The notes beneath the pieces are model-generated. The model was not told where the DNA came from and did not search any database. It saw only the letters and a list, made by a program, of their open reading frames with translations. From the NCBI GenBank assembly GCA_965153355.1, contig OZ231126.1:98642001-98706000 (forward strand): a DNA stretch of 64,000 nucleotides, in the 5' to 3' direction. Positions 46,260 to 56,799 of this stretch are shown here, in pieces (within the stretch, counting starts at the first letter, position 1; every line of letters begins with the position of its first letter). This DNA is from Flaccisagitta enflata (taxonomy: Eukaryota; Chaetognatha; Sagittoidea; Aphragmophora). A program made the position numbers and the translations under genes.

Positions 46260-46410
46260 TAGATGAAGATGATGACAGTAGATGAAGATGATGACAGTAG
46301 TTGAAGATGATGGCAGTAGTTGAAGATGATGACAGTAGCTGAAGATGACAGTAGCGGAAGATGATGACAGTAGCTGAAGATGATGACAGTAGCTGAAGAT
46401 GAATCCTGAA
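46260..46410 (-). repeat. 19-bp minisatellite (array 1)
   Basis: Units of GATGATGACAGTAGTTGAA with TAGCTGAA and TAGATGAA variants. Since 19 is not a multiple of 3 the minus-strand frames cycle through Ser-Ser-Thr-Thr-Val-Ile patterns every 57 bases; not proteins. Confidence 0.95.
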
Positions 46411-46539
46411 ATCCATGATAGCAAACCTAAAGAAAAAAATTTGAAAAAAAAAATTTCAAAAAAAAAAAATAAATTCAAAAAAAAAAATTCAAAAAAATTT
46501 TTCAAAAAAATTTTTCAAAATTTTTTTTCAAAGTTGAAG

Positions 46540-46835
46540 ATGATGACAGTAGTTGAAGATGATGACAGTAGTTGAAGATGATGACAGTAGTTGAAGATGA
46601 TGACAGTAGTTGAAGATGATGACAGTAGTTGAAGATGATGACAGTAGTTGAAGATGATGACAGTAGCTAAAGATGATGACAGTAGTTGAAGATGATGACA
46701 GTAGCTGAAGATGATGACAGTAGCTGAAGATGATGACAGTAGTTGAAGATGATGACAGTAGCTGAAGATGATGACAGTAGCTGAAGATGATGACAGTAGC
46801 TGAAGATGATGACAGTAGTTGAAGATGAATCCTGA
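46540..46835 (-). repeat. 19-bp minisatellite (array 2)
   Basis: About 15 units, more homogeneous than array 1. Ends in GAATCCTGAAATCCATGATG like every other array of this unit. Confidence 0.96.
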
Positions 46836-48366
46836 AATCCATGATGGCAAACTTAAAGAAAAAAAATGAATGAGCAAGTAAAAAAATTCATCAACTCCAA
46901 CCTTCTATATAAATCGCCTAAGTCCTAGTAACATATTACTACATTAATAAGCTAATATCTGATAAACTAGACTTCAGATTTAATTCAAATTTTGCAGGGG
47001 CTGTTCAATCAATATCCTTTACTGGAATACCAAATTAAAAAAAAATTCACATACCTTTACTACCCTTTGCCTTTGTAAATTGCCTAAGTCCTAGTAACAT
47101 ATTACTACATAAATTAGCTAATATCTCATGAACCAGACTTCAGATTTAATTCGAATTTTGCAGGGGCTGATTATTTAGTGACCCTTACTTGTATACCAAA
47201 TCAAAAAAAAAATTCACATAAGTTTACTACCCTCTGCCTATGTAAATCGCCTAAGTCCCAGTAACATATTACTACATAAATAAATTAGCTAATATCTCAT
47301 GAACCAGACTTCAGATTCAATTCGAATTTTGCAGGGGCTGATTATTCAGTGACCCTTACTTGTATACCAAATTAAAAAAAAATTCACATAAGTTTACTAC
47401 CCTCTGCCTATGTAAATCGCCTAAGTCCAGTAAAATATTACCATAAAAATAATAGGCAAAGGGTAGTAAAAGTTTGTGAATTTTTCTGAAAATTGGTACA
47501 CAAGCTCCTATTGACCTATAAACAACACCAGCAAAGTTTCATAAAATTCTGAAGTCTGGTTCCAAAAATATGAGAGGGTTTTAAACAAACAGACAAACAG
47601 ACTACACGATCAATGCTACTTCATAGTCACCGACGAAAACTGTTCGTCGGGGACAAAAACTTCAAAATTACAGTCCCCGACGGGGGACTGTAATTTTTGA
47701 AGCATTCTCGTTGCGTAAACGCAACTCGAGAAGATACACGACAAGACAAAAATTTCAAAAGAAAAATTCAATATTGTTTTAGTGATGACAAAACTTGATA
47801 ATGATAATAATAGTGGATGATGATGACAACAATGAATGATAATGACAACAAAAATATAAAAAAAAAAAAAAATTTCAAAAAGTTTTAAAAAAATTTTTCA
47901 AAAAAAATTTAAAAAAAAAATAAGAAAAAAAATTTTCATATAAAATTTTCATACAAAATTTCAAAAATTTTTTTAAATAGTTGAAGATGATGACAGTAGT
48001 TGAAGATAATGACAGTAATTGAAGATGACAGTAGTTGAGGATGATAACAGTAGTTGAAGATGATGACAGTAATTAAAGATGATGAAGGTAGTTAAAGATG
48101 ATGACAGTAGTTGAAGAAGATGACAGTAGTTGAAGAAGATGACAGTAGTTGAAGATGATGACAGTAGTTGAAGATGAATCTTGAAATCCATGATGGCAAA
48201 CCTATAGAGAACAAACCTGTCTGACACAGAAAATATCAATTACGCATTACAGACCTCAGATTTTACTAGGTAAGGATGATTCATGAGTGGCAAACTTGAT
48301 AATGATGAAAATAGTGGATGATGATGACGACAGCAATGAATGATTATGACAACAAAAATCTAAGAA

Positions 48367-49545
48367 AACAAGGCCGGATACACGGGCCAAGACGGTGCGC
48401 CGAGCGTTTTTTATTCATAGCTATCCCTAGCTCCATCAGACCTATCCCTAGCTCTATCAGACCATTCCTAGCTCTATCAGACCTATCCCGCGGGGCATTA
48501 TTAATCCATAGCTATCCCTAGCTCCATCAGACCTATCCCTAGCTCTATCAGACCATTCCTAGCTCTATAAGGCCTCTCCCGAGCTCTATCAGGCCTCTCC
48601 CGAGCTATATCAGACCTTTCCCAAGCTCTATCAGACCTATCCCCAGCTCTATCAGACCTATCCCCAGCTCTATCAGACCTATCCTAAGACCTATCCGACC
48701 TATCACCAGACCTATCTGACCTATCCCCAGCTCTATGAGACCTAACTGTAGCTGAGTATATTAGTATCATTTATGATATATATGATATATAATTATACAT
48801 GATATATATGACATATATGATATATATGATATGATATATGATATGATATATATGATATGATATATGATATGATATATATGATATGATATATATGATATGA
48901 TATATATGATATATATGACATGATATATATGGTATGATATATGATATGATATATGATATGATATATGATATGATATATGATATGATATATGATATGATAT
49001 GATATATGATATATGATATGATATATGATATATGATTTGATATGATATATGATATGATATATGATATGATATATGATATAAGATATGATATGATATATGA
49101 CAGGATATATGACAGGATATATGACATGATATATGATATGATATGTGATATGATATATGATATGATATATGACAAGATATATGATGTATGATATAATATA
49201 TGATACAAGATATATATATATATATATATATGATATGATACATATATGATATGATACATAATAAATGATATGATATATGATAAATATATATATATATGAT
49301 AAATATGATATATATGATATATATGATGTTATATATGATGATATATATGATATACATAATGATATATATGATATATATGATATGATATATATGATATGAT
49401 ATATATGATATATCATTTATGATATATATCATTTATGATATATATCATTTATGATATATTAGTATCATTTATGATGAACGAAATGAGTTTTGGACGGACG
49501 GACGGACAGAGCTTCTTATAGAGATGCTATGGCGCATCTAAAAAT
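48367..49545 (+). mobile_element. D-type hairpin element, two interior repeats
   Basis: 5' AACAAGGCCGGATACACGGG, arm GGTGCGCCGAGCG; interior (a) 21-bp TAGCTCTATCAGACCTATCCC units (48418-48750), (b) ATATGATAT array (48770-49460); 3' GACGGACGGACGGACAGAGC, TTCTTATAG, hairpin AGATGCTATGGCGCATCT and AAAAA. The 5' arm GTGCGCC pairs with hairpin GGCGCAT except one position. Confidence 0.87.
48770..49460. repeat. (ATATGATAT)n array
   Basis: Mixed ATATGATAT/ATGATATAT units with GACAT, GACAGGAT and CATTTATG variants. Ile-Tyr-His frames on the minus strand are artefacts. Confidence 0.97.
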
Positions 49546-49789
49546 CATCCTAGCATATTTCTGAATCATTTCTAGTGATTTTTGCTTCTTTTCGAGATTT
49601 TCAACTCGAGCGTTACGTGACCTAAAAAGGTTAAAATTTTTTTCAAAAAAAAAAAAAAAAATCAAATATATTCAAAAAATATTTTCAAAAAAAAAATTTC
49701 AAAAAATTATCAAAAAAATTTTTCAAAAAATTTTCAAAAAAAATTTTTCAAAAGATTTTCAAAAAAAAAAAATTTAGTAGTTGAAGATG

Positions 49790-50170
49790 ATGACAGTAAT
49801 CGATGATCATAACAGTAGTTGAGGATGATGACAGTAGATGAAAATGATGACAGTAGTTGAAAATGATCACAGTAGTTGAAGATGATGACAGTAGTTGAAG
49901 ATGATGACAGTAGTTGAAGATGATGACAGTAGTTGAAGATGATCACAGTAGTTGAAGATGATGACAGTAGTTGAAGATGATGACAGTAGTTGAAGATGAT
50001 CACAGTAGTTGAAGATGATGACAGTAGTTGAAGATGATGACAGTAGTTGAAGATGATCACAGTAGTTGAAGATGATGACAGTAGTTGAAGATGATGACAG
50101 TAGTCGAAGATGATCACAGTAGTTGAAGATGATGACAGTAGTTAAAGATGATGACAGTAGTTGAAGATGA
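49790..50170 (-). repeat. 19-bp minisatellite with 57-bp higher order
   Basis: Units GATGATGACAGTAGTTGAA with every third unit changed to GATGATCACAGTAGTTGAA, so a 57-bp trimer has been amplified. Evidence of recent higher-order expansion. Confidence 0.93.
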
Positions 50171-51299
50171 ATCTTGAAGTCCATGATGGCAAACCTAAAG
50201 CAAAATCAGAATGAAATAAATGAGCAAGTAAAAGAATTCATCAACTCCAATCCTCTGTATAAATTGCCTAAGTCTAAATGACATATTACTACATTAATAA
50301 GCTAATATCTTATAAACCAGACTTTAGATTAAATTCAAACTTTGCAGGGGCAGTTCAATTAATATCCTTTACTTGTATAGCAAATTAAAAAAGAATTCAC
50401 ATAACTTTGCTAACCTTTGCCTATGTAAACTGCCAAAGTCATAGTAACATATTACTACATAAATAAGCTAATATCTCATAAACCAGACTTCAGATTTAAT
50501 TTGAATTTTGCAGGGGTTGTTTATTTAGTACCATTTACTTGTATACCAAATTAAAAAAAAATTCACATAGGTTTACTACCCTCTACCTATGTAAATTGCC
50601 TAATATTGCCTAATATTACTACAAAAATAATAGGCAAAGGGTAGTAAAAGTTAATGAATTTTTCTGAAAATTGGTAAACAAGCTCCCATTGACATAAAAA
50701 TAACACTGGTTAAGTTTCATGTAATTCTGAAGTCTGGTTCAAAAGATATGAGAAGGTTTTAAACGACAAACAACAACAAACATCAGACTACACGATCAGG
50801 TCCACCTCATAGTCACCGACGAAAACTTTTCGTCGGGGACAATTAGGTAATCTTTAGTAACTAATATAAAAATCCTTGATAAAATGATGAATTCAATTTA
50901 AGCGATTTCGGATCTAAGAGACAAAAATAGTCAGTCCCTAGAAATCCCTTAAACCGAGGTCCCACTGTATATAAACCCCCGGGGAAAATATTTCTGTATT
51001 ACTAGCTTGGTAATCTGTTGAATAACCCCCGTGATATGGGATTGTTACGGTGGAACAAATTCAGTATGAAGATGGGGTATGACCCATATTTGGTTTTTAA
51101 TGACAGTTCTAATCCGTCGTTCTTTCGGCCCTTGTCATGTTCAATTTTTCACAGTTCATGACCGAATGTAGAACTCGCCGCAAATTTGCCGTTCTTAAAT
51201 GTTTACCATGTTGATGTGTGTGAGGCAAATTTTTTTTATCTATGGTCTTTTTTTTTAAATTCTACATCTATTTTATTTCCAGTTATTAAAGAAGATATG

Positions 51300-51660
51300 T
51301 TAAATCCCGCTTTAACGTTGTTTTTTTGTTATAGGCGGAATTCTATTATATTTATAGCCAATATAGGAGATATCTCCACAGAGTAACAAATGGAAGGGTC
51401 TTTGAAAAATGCCGAAAAAGTGAAAGGGGACCAACTGACCAACGGACGGACAAAGCGGGGTACAGTTGAACCCCGCTCGAATATCAGGGGACCAATAATT
51501 TTCTTTTTTTATAGGCGGGCTTCTATTTTTGCCAACAAAAAAAATAAAAGAAATCAACTAGAAGGGACCATGAATTTGCATTTGTTATAGGCGGAATTCC
51601 ATTGGTAGCGGACCCGTTTGAGTGAGGTTCAACTGTATATAGACTATATAGAGTCGTGAT
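51300..51660 (+). mobile_element. A-family 3' half interrupted by MITE T
   Basis: AAAAAGTGAAAGGGGACCAAC, ACGGACGGACAAAGCGGGG (to 51460), then MITE T, then TATAGAGTCGTGATAAACGA as the damaged remainder of the terminal hairpin. Upstream (51300-51400) a TATAGGCGGAATTC motif similar to the inside of MITE T is present. Confidence 0.72.
51463..51635. mobile_element. Tc1/pogo-like MITE T (173 bp)
   Basis: CAGTTGAACCCCGCTCGAAT left and CAGTTGAACCTCACTCAAAC right (reversed), TA on both sides (51461-51462, 51636-51637). Interior TATAGGCGGGCTTC / TATAGGCGGAATTC. No coding. Inserted in an A element. Confidence 0.88.
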
Positions 51661-51699
51661 AAACGATTTTGTTCCCCAAAATGACATCTTACCATCATT

Positions 51700-51818
51700 A
51701 ACAAGGGCAAGTAGGCCAATAAGGTACGACGTGTGGATCGTCGAACGAATGCGTCACCCGACCAACCAACCAACCGACGGACAGAGCAAGTTATAGAGGT
51801 GCTTTGTCGCACCTTAAC
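51700..51818 (+). mobile_element. C-family hairpin element 2 (~119 bp)
   Basis: AACAAGGGCAAGTAGGCCAA, arm AGGTACGAC (51722), GTGTGGATCGTCGAACGAAT, GACGGACAGAGC, hairpin AGGTGCTTTGTCGCACCT (51797-51814). Nearly the same as the copy at 38.9 kb; hairpin loop bases differ while the stem is kept. Confidence 0.9.
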
Positions 51819-52009
51819 ATGATACAAAACTTATGCTTTTCGACACACTCAGATAACGCCACTGATCGACATGGAGAATTATCCGCATCGTTCTACGCAT
51901 TAAATGAAAAAAAATTTTCGTGAAAAAAAAAGAGCATCAAAGAAAGACGTATAAATTAAGTCGGGGTTATATCGCGGAGAATATTCTCCACTTTTTTTTC
52001 TCTCTCCAC

Positions 52010-52216
52010 TTTTTAGTCGCGTGCACGCGACTCTACAACCCGCTTTGTCCGTCGGTCGGTGGGTCGGTCGGTCGGTTGGTCGCTCAGTCACATTTTACTT
52101 TTTTTTATGATTTTATTCCTTTGACGTCACTGCTCCTGCCCAAATGATCTGGTGACCTCAAATATGGCCCCTGCCCACCCGCACGCGACTTCGGTAGCCG
52201 TGTATCCGGCCTTGTT
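52010..52216 (-). mobile_element. A-family hairpin element, complete reference copy (~205 bp)
   Basis: Minus strand in order: AACAAGGCCGGATACACGGC, TACCGAAGTCGCGTGCGGGT (5' arm), GGGCAGGGGCCATATTTGAG, TCATTTGGGCAGGAGCAGTG, A-rich CATAAAAAAAAGT, GACC/GACGG tetranucleotides, ACAAAGCGGGTTGTAGAG, perfect palindrome AGTCGCGTGCACGCGACT, AAAA. The best template for recognising the fragments elsewhere. Confidence 0.94.
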
Positions 52217-52314
52217 CTTTTCTCTATCTTTTTCGTCTTTTAAGTGGCTCAATTACTTGGAAAGGTGAAGATGGAGAAATCCGGGTCTCGATAACGAGAG
52301 GGAAAAACTTTTTT

Positions 52315-52599
52315 CAGGGGTGTATATACTGTAAGTAATTAACTGGCTTTTGAATTTTTTCCCCTCCACTAGCATTTTAATTTTTTAACTATTGCATCGC
52401 ATTATTATATCAACAATTTTCTACCTTAAAGAAATAGTATATATTGGGCCAAAATAGTTTCAAATTGTGCATTACCAAAAATATTAATTATACTAAATCT
52501 TCTACTTTTTTTCTTCCTAAACCATTTTATACATTTTTTAAACCTTTGATTTTATTCTCCCCCCCCTACTAGGGGGAGACTCAACAATATGCATCCCTG
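52315..52599. mobile_element. hAT-like MITE L3 (285 bp)
   Basis: Left end CAGGGGTGTATATACTG, right end (reversed) CAGGGATGCATATTGTTGAG, the terminal signature of L1. The 8-bp flanks ACTTTTTT and ATTTTTTT differ at one base, consistent with an aged duplication. Confidence 0.78.
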
Positions 52600-53202
52600 A
52601 TTTTTTTTTTTGAAAAATAGAGAAAAATTGAAACAGATGTTTGTGAGAGGACTTTCTTTGATTTTTCATCTTTTTCTGCTTAAAGGAGAAGAAAAAATTT
52701 CTCGTCCAGGAGCGGCAGGATTATAAGAGAAATAAAAGAAACATTGACTCGATTTTTACCAAATTTTGAGGTGTGTTTAAACAAGACCCAATCTGCCATT
52801 GACGCGTCCGCCACCCGCAGAAAATTTTGTGATTAATAAGTACAACTGAAGAATTGAAACATTCTTCTAGAGATATAAGAATGCTTACATTAGGAGTCAA
52901 TCAACCTATCATACATCAAAATGTTAGGAATACACTCAGTGCCCAATACTCATCCGACCGACGGACAGACAGAACTTTTCGCGGAAACGCAGGGACACAT
53001 CAAGAGTCGGAAAGCGAATAGTCCAAAAGGGCAACAGGTCAGCGGTACCATTGATTGATTGTTCATCCTTATATATCAGTAAGATTAAAACTAATCGGGA
53101 AAAAAGTCGAAGTCAGTCTTCAACTTTTTGACATATTCGAGAGAAACCAGGTTTTATTTTCTTATGAGGAAGTTGAGAATCTCCACTAAGCGATTGCACC
53201 CT
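52600..53202. other. No gene recognised
   Basis: AT-rich sequence; a short CGACGGACAGACAG stretch near 52.96 kb hints at an eroded hairpin element but lacks ends. Confidence 0.45.
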
Positions 53203-54322
53203 CGAATGAAGTTGACAGGGCACGTAAATTTGATAATTCTCTTTCATTTGGCGCCAAGCAGAATGCTCTAGGACAAATATTTTTTGCGCTATGATTTTTT
53301 AAATATTTATTTACGAATAAGGCCGGATACACGGCCATCAGTTGCGGATGAGTGGGCAGGGGGGGAAAGGCAACTGTCTGCAACTAAAAATGTTCTAAAA
53401 CACTCATTTCCTCACTTTTTGACTCGTGTCCATGAACCGACCGACGGACCGCCGGACAAAGCCTCTTATAGAGTTGCATGTCCGCAACTAAAAATTCAAA
53501 TGGAATTTTTTTTTGATTTTTTATGATTTTGTGTAGGATCAATAAAGGAGTGTATTTATGTTTACATGAGCATGCAAATATAAAAAAAACATGTTTACGA
53601 GCACAGCTGCTCATCGGTGAGGGCGTTTTGGAGCATTATAGCTCATTTAGCTCACTAAGCTTAATCTATTCTTTTTGATTTCAAATATGATAAATGAATA
53701 AATATTTCCATACTTGTTTAAGCAAGCAAATAAAAAAAATATGTCAGTGAGCAGAGCTGCTCATCTGTGAGGGCGTTTTCAAATATTCTAGCCCATTTAA
53801 CTTGCACTTTTTGTCTGATTTTAAATAGGATAAATAAATTGATGTTTTGATATAAACATGCAAATACATGAAAGCATATCAGTGAGCAAAGCGGGTTGTC
53901 TGGTTGAATCATTTTGAATACTTTAGCTCATCTAGCTCTTTGGATCAGTCCTGTTTTTCTCTGATTTTCAGTGCAGTCAATACATACAATTGCTTTTGAT
54001 TTGATCTAACAAAAAAAATTTCAGCGACTGAAGATTAAAGCATGGTGAAAAGTGACCAATGCATACAACTTTTTTCCTCACGGCGACAGCCGCCATTACT
54101 GGTAAAACCTCAGACCTATAATTCCACCAGGTATAGCAATCAAATTCCTAGTCCTAGTCCCAAAGCTTTGGTATCAAAAATCAAACTCAGAAAAATTCAT
54201 CTCAATAATCTGAACTGTTAACATCAAATCAGAAGCCAAAATTGCTATATGCGGTCGTGCGGAATCATAGAACTTGGGCTCTACTGGGGCCACTGCTCAA
54301 AAAAGGAGACTCAGCTCAGATA
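53203..54322 (+). repeat. Tandem segmental duplication, unit 1 (~1.12 kb)
   Basis: From ACGTAAATTTGATAATTC through an A'' element, GAGCAGAGCTGCTCATCTGT, TTGATTTGATCTAAC, GCGACAGCCGCCATTAC and GGGGCCACTGCTCAAAAAAG. Unit 2 repeats all of this with few substitutions. No coding signal in either unit. Confidence 0.9.
53319..53494 (+). mobile_element. A'' hairpin element in duplication unit 1
   Basis: AAGGCCGGATACACGGCC, arm CAGTTGCGGATGAGTGGGC (53340), GACCGACGGACCGCCGGAC tract, AAAGCCTCTTATAG, hairpin AGTTGCATGTCCGCAACT (53472-53489), AAAAA. The T in place of C in the arm is matched by A on the hairpin's far strand. Confidence 0.9.
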
Positions 54323-54437
54323 GGAATGAAATTGATAGGGTACGTAAATTTGATAATTCTCTTTCGTTTGGCGCCAAGCAGAATGCTCTAGGACAAATAT
54401 TTTTTGCGCTATGATTTTTTAAAGATTTTTTTACAAA

Positions 54438-54606
54438 TAAGGCCGGATACACGGCCATCAGTTGCGGACGAGTGGGCAGGGGGGGAAATGCAACTGTCTG
54501 CAACTAAAAATGTTCTAAAACACTCATTTCCTCACTTTTCGACTCGTGTCCATGGACCGACCGACGGACAAAGCCTCTTATAGAGTTGCATGTCCGCAAT
54601 TAAAAA
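54438..54606 (+). mobile_element. A'' hairpin element in duplication unit 2
   Basis: Paralogue of 53319-53494: arm CAGTTGCGGACGAGTGGGC, hairpin AGTTGCATGTCCGCAATT (54584-54601). Lacks one GACC unit and has one broken pair at the end of the hairpin. Confidence 0.9.
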
Positions 54607-55093
54607 TTTGAATGGAATTTTTTTTTGATTTTTTATGATTTTGTGTAGGATCAATAAAGGAGTGTATTTATGTTTACATGAGCATGCAAATACAAAAAAA
54701 CATGTTTACGAGCACAGCTGCTCATCGGTGAGGGCGTTTTGGAGCATTATAGCTCATTTAGCTCACTAAGCTTAATCTATTCTTTTTGATTTCAAATATG
54801 ATAAATGAATAAATATTTCCATACTTGTTTAAGCAAGCAAATAAAAAAAACATGTCAGTGAGCAGAGCTGCTCATCTGTGAGGGCGTTTTCAAATACTCT
54901 AGCCCATTTAACTTGCACTTTTGTCTGATTTTAAATAGGATAAATAAATTGATGTTTTGATATAAACATGCAAATACATGAAAGCATATCAGTGAGCAAA
55001 GCGGGTTGTCTGGTTGAATCATTTTGAATATTTTAGCTCATCTAGCTCTTTGGATCAGTCCTATTTATCTCTGATTTTCAGTGCAGTGAATAC

Positions 55094-55705
55094 GACGGCG
55101 AGCATCTGAAGGCAAAATTTAGTGTGTCAACAGGGGTCAAAATAGAAATTTTCATGAGAATAGAAATGAAAAATGACATCGAAAAAATCATTGTAATCTA
55201 TCATGGTAGATATTTAATTGCAAAATTTGCATTAAAATTAGACAAAAGAGCAAGTATTGATACCATCAACTTAAAATATTCACTAAAAAATTTCCAGAGT
55301 TTTATATTTGTTCACTGATAGGAGGCTTGTTAAAATTATAACTTTGCATAGAAAATGGAAAAATACAAAAATGAAGAACATAGCCGCCTCCCAAAATTGA
55401 TTACAGAGGCGGCTATGCTTTTGAAAATGCAAAATTCCTCTGCATTTGAGTGTCTTATAATTTTAACAGCAGCAATTGGATAAAAAGTGTAAACAAAATT
55501 TCAGTAAAAACCTTTTTTTCTTTGCTATGCTTATGTGAATTGCTGATTATAAGGTTCATTAGAGGTCAGCATATGACAAAGACATACACACAGTGTGTTT
55601 CAGGGGAATATTTGTCTTTTGAAAATATTTTTGGCATCAATATCATTCAACTATAGTTGAAAAAATGTGGCGAAACACTAAATGTGGCATCAATTGCTCG
55701 CCGTC
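55094..55705. mobile_element. H-family MITE 2 (612 bp) with known empty site
   Basis: Termini GACGGCGAGCATCTGA and GACGGCGAGCAATTGA (reversed). ATAC duplicated at 55090-55093 and 55706-55709; unit 1 has the uninterrupted target AATACATAC (around 53.98 kb). The centre is the GAACATAGCCGCCTC / GAGGCGGCTATG hairpin. The 64-codon frame inside is not recognisable as protein. Confidence 0.93.
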
Positions 55706-56220
55706 ATACATACAATTGCTTTTGATTTGATCTAACAAAAAAAATTTCAGCGACTGAAGATAAAAGCATGGTGAAAAGTGACCAATGCTTACAACTTTTT
55801 TCCTCAGGGCGACAGCCGCCATAACTAGTAAAACCTCAGACCTATAATTCCACCAGGTATAGCAATCAAATTCCTAGTCCTAGTCCCAAAGCTTCGGTAT
55901 CAAAAATCAAACGCAGAAAAATTCATCTCAATAATCTGAACTGTTAACATCAAATCAGAAGCCAAAATTGCCATGTGCGGTCGTGCGGAATCATAGGACA
56001 CGGGCTCTACTGGGGCCACTGCTCAAAAAAGGAGACTCAGCTCGGATAGGAGCAGCTTCGTCGATCGATGGCCTTTAGACTCCACGAGAAAACACGGACG
56101 CTGCAGTTTGGTCATTCCATCGAGGCCGAAGAGGGAGTTGGAAAAAAAGAACAATGAACATATTCTTTATTCTGAAACCCCCGGGGACGGGGGTAAATAT
56201 ACACTGGAGCGCCTTCATGC

Positions 56221-56281
56221 CTCAAGAGAGAGAGAGAGAGAGAGAGAAGAGAAAAGAGAGTGGTGAAGTGAGTGAGTGAGT

Positions 56282-56328
<47 letters not shown>

Positions 56329-56330
56329 AG
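56221..56330. repeat. (GA)n and (TG)n microsatellites
   Basis: A short GA run, AGTGAGTG units and a pure TG run of about 38 bases, next to M3. Confidence 0.96.
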
Positions 56331-56351
56331 AGAGAAGAAAGAAAGAAGAGA

Positions 56352-56660
56352 CAGGTCTTAAGGGCAATGTGTGGTCAGCGATACCCGTTGTCCTGCTTTG
56401 CATGATTGTGAATTGGAGTGAAAGAAGGCAGGGCAGCGGCCCCTGAAATCTACCCTCTCAGGCCTGAAATATGCCCTCTCAAGCCTTGAATCTGTCTGAG
56501 AGGAAAGATTTAAGGCCTGAGAGAACAGATTGCAGGTCTGAGAACAGATTGCAGGCCTAAGGGCAGATTTCAGGCCTGAGAGGGCAGATTCAAGGCTTGA
56601 GAGGGCAGATTTCAGGCCTAAGAGGGTAGATTTTAGGCCTGATAGGGCAGCACACATCTC
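56352..56660 (+). repeat. M-family element 3, left part and 21-bp array
   Basis: GTGTGGTCAGCGATACCCG, TGCTTTGCATGATTGTGAA, GGGCAGCGGCCCC, then CTCAGGCCTGAAATMTRCC units followed by inverted GGCCTGAGAGGGCAGATTTC units. The right block is missing. Confidence 0.82.
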
Positions 56661-56799
56661 TGGATACCCCCCCAAAGAGAATCGAAATATCCATTTTTTC
56701 TGACTGTCATTTGTCTTCAAGAACATGTGGACTACTAAAAAGAAAAAAAAAATTCTTCTGAAATTTTTTCATTTATATCACTTCTTAAGCAAAACTAGT

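Larger units (their letters stand above)
45873..47653 (+). mobile_element. GE composite element 3
   Basis: 5' palindrome (45881-45925) and hairpin GTTGCGTAAACGCAAC, GATGACAAAACTTGATAA region, two A-run blocks alternating with two arrays of the 19-bp unit GATGATGACAGTAGTTGAA, GAATCCTGAAATCCATGATG, then four E units and the 3' tail with CCGACGAAAACTGTTCGTCGG and GGGGAC. Head-to-tail with GE4. Confidence 0.9.
47655..50842 (+). mobile_element. GE composite elements 4 and 5, with a D-type insertion
   Basis: 5' palindrome 47661-47703 directly after the GE3 3' end; A-run block; 19-bp array (47985-48180); a second partial start (AACTTGATAATGATGAAAAT at about 48290) lacking hairpins; D-type element 48367-49545; A-run block; 19-bp array (49790-50170); three E units; 3' tail with CCGACGAAAACTTTTCGTCGG ending about 50842. 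Read as at least one and a half GE copies in tandem. Confidence 0.8.
45611..50967. mobile_element. Tc1/pogo-like MITE N inside L2, split by GE elements
   Basis: CAGTGGAATCCCACCTTAGT left, CAGTGGGACCTCGGTTTAAG right (reversed), with TA flanks (45609-45610, 50968-50969). The two halves (about 262 and 125 bp) are separated by the GE array. Such CAGTGGRAYCTC ends are typical of Tc1/pogo-type elements. No transposase. Confidence 0.78.
45302..50985. mobile_element. hAT-like MITE L2, split by later insertions
   Basis: Left part 45302-45608 begins CAGGCCTGTATATGATTGAG and matches L1 (5089-5384) throughout: GGAAATCAAAG, TTAATGCTATGTGGG / TTATGGG, GGAAGAAAATCAAAG, AAGCGACTCAA. Right end after 50969 (TATAAACCCCCGGGG) corresponds to the L1 right terminus. 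The original was about 310 bp. Exact right border and target duplication uncertain. Confidence 0.75.
54323..56051 (+). repeat. Tandem segmental duplication, unit 2, with inserted transposon
   Basis: Matches unit 1 from ACGTAAATTTGATAATTC to CAGCTCGGATAGG, except for the 612-bp H2 insertion plus its 4-bp duplication. Without H2 it is about 1113 bp, the same as unit 1. Confidence 0.9.

Noticed and set aside
48767-49432. 221-codon Ile-Tyr-His frame on the minus strand
   Set aside because: It is the ATATGATAT array; three overlapping frames are equally open.
46515-50184. Minus-strand frames of 88-127 codons rich in SSSTTVIIF and NYCHHLQLL
   Set aside because: They follow the 19-bp repeat through all three phases (57-base cycle), so they are repeat artefacts.
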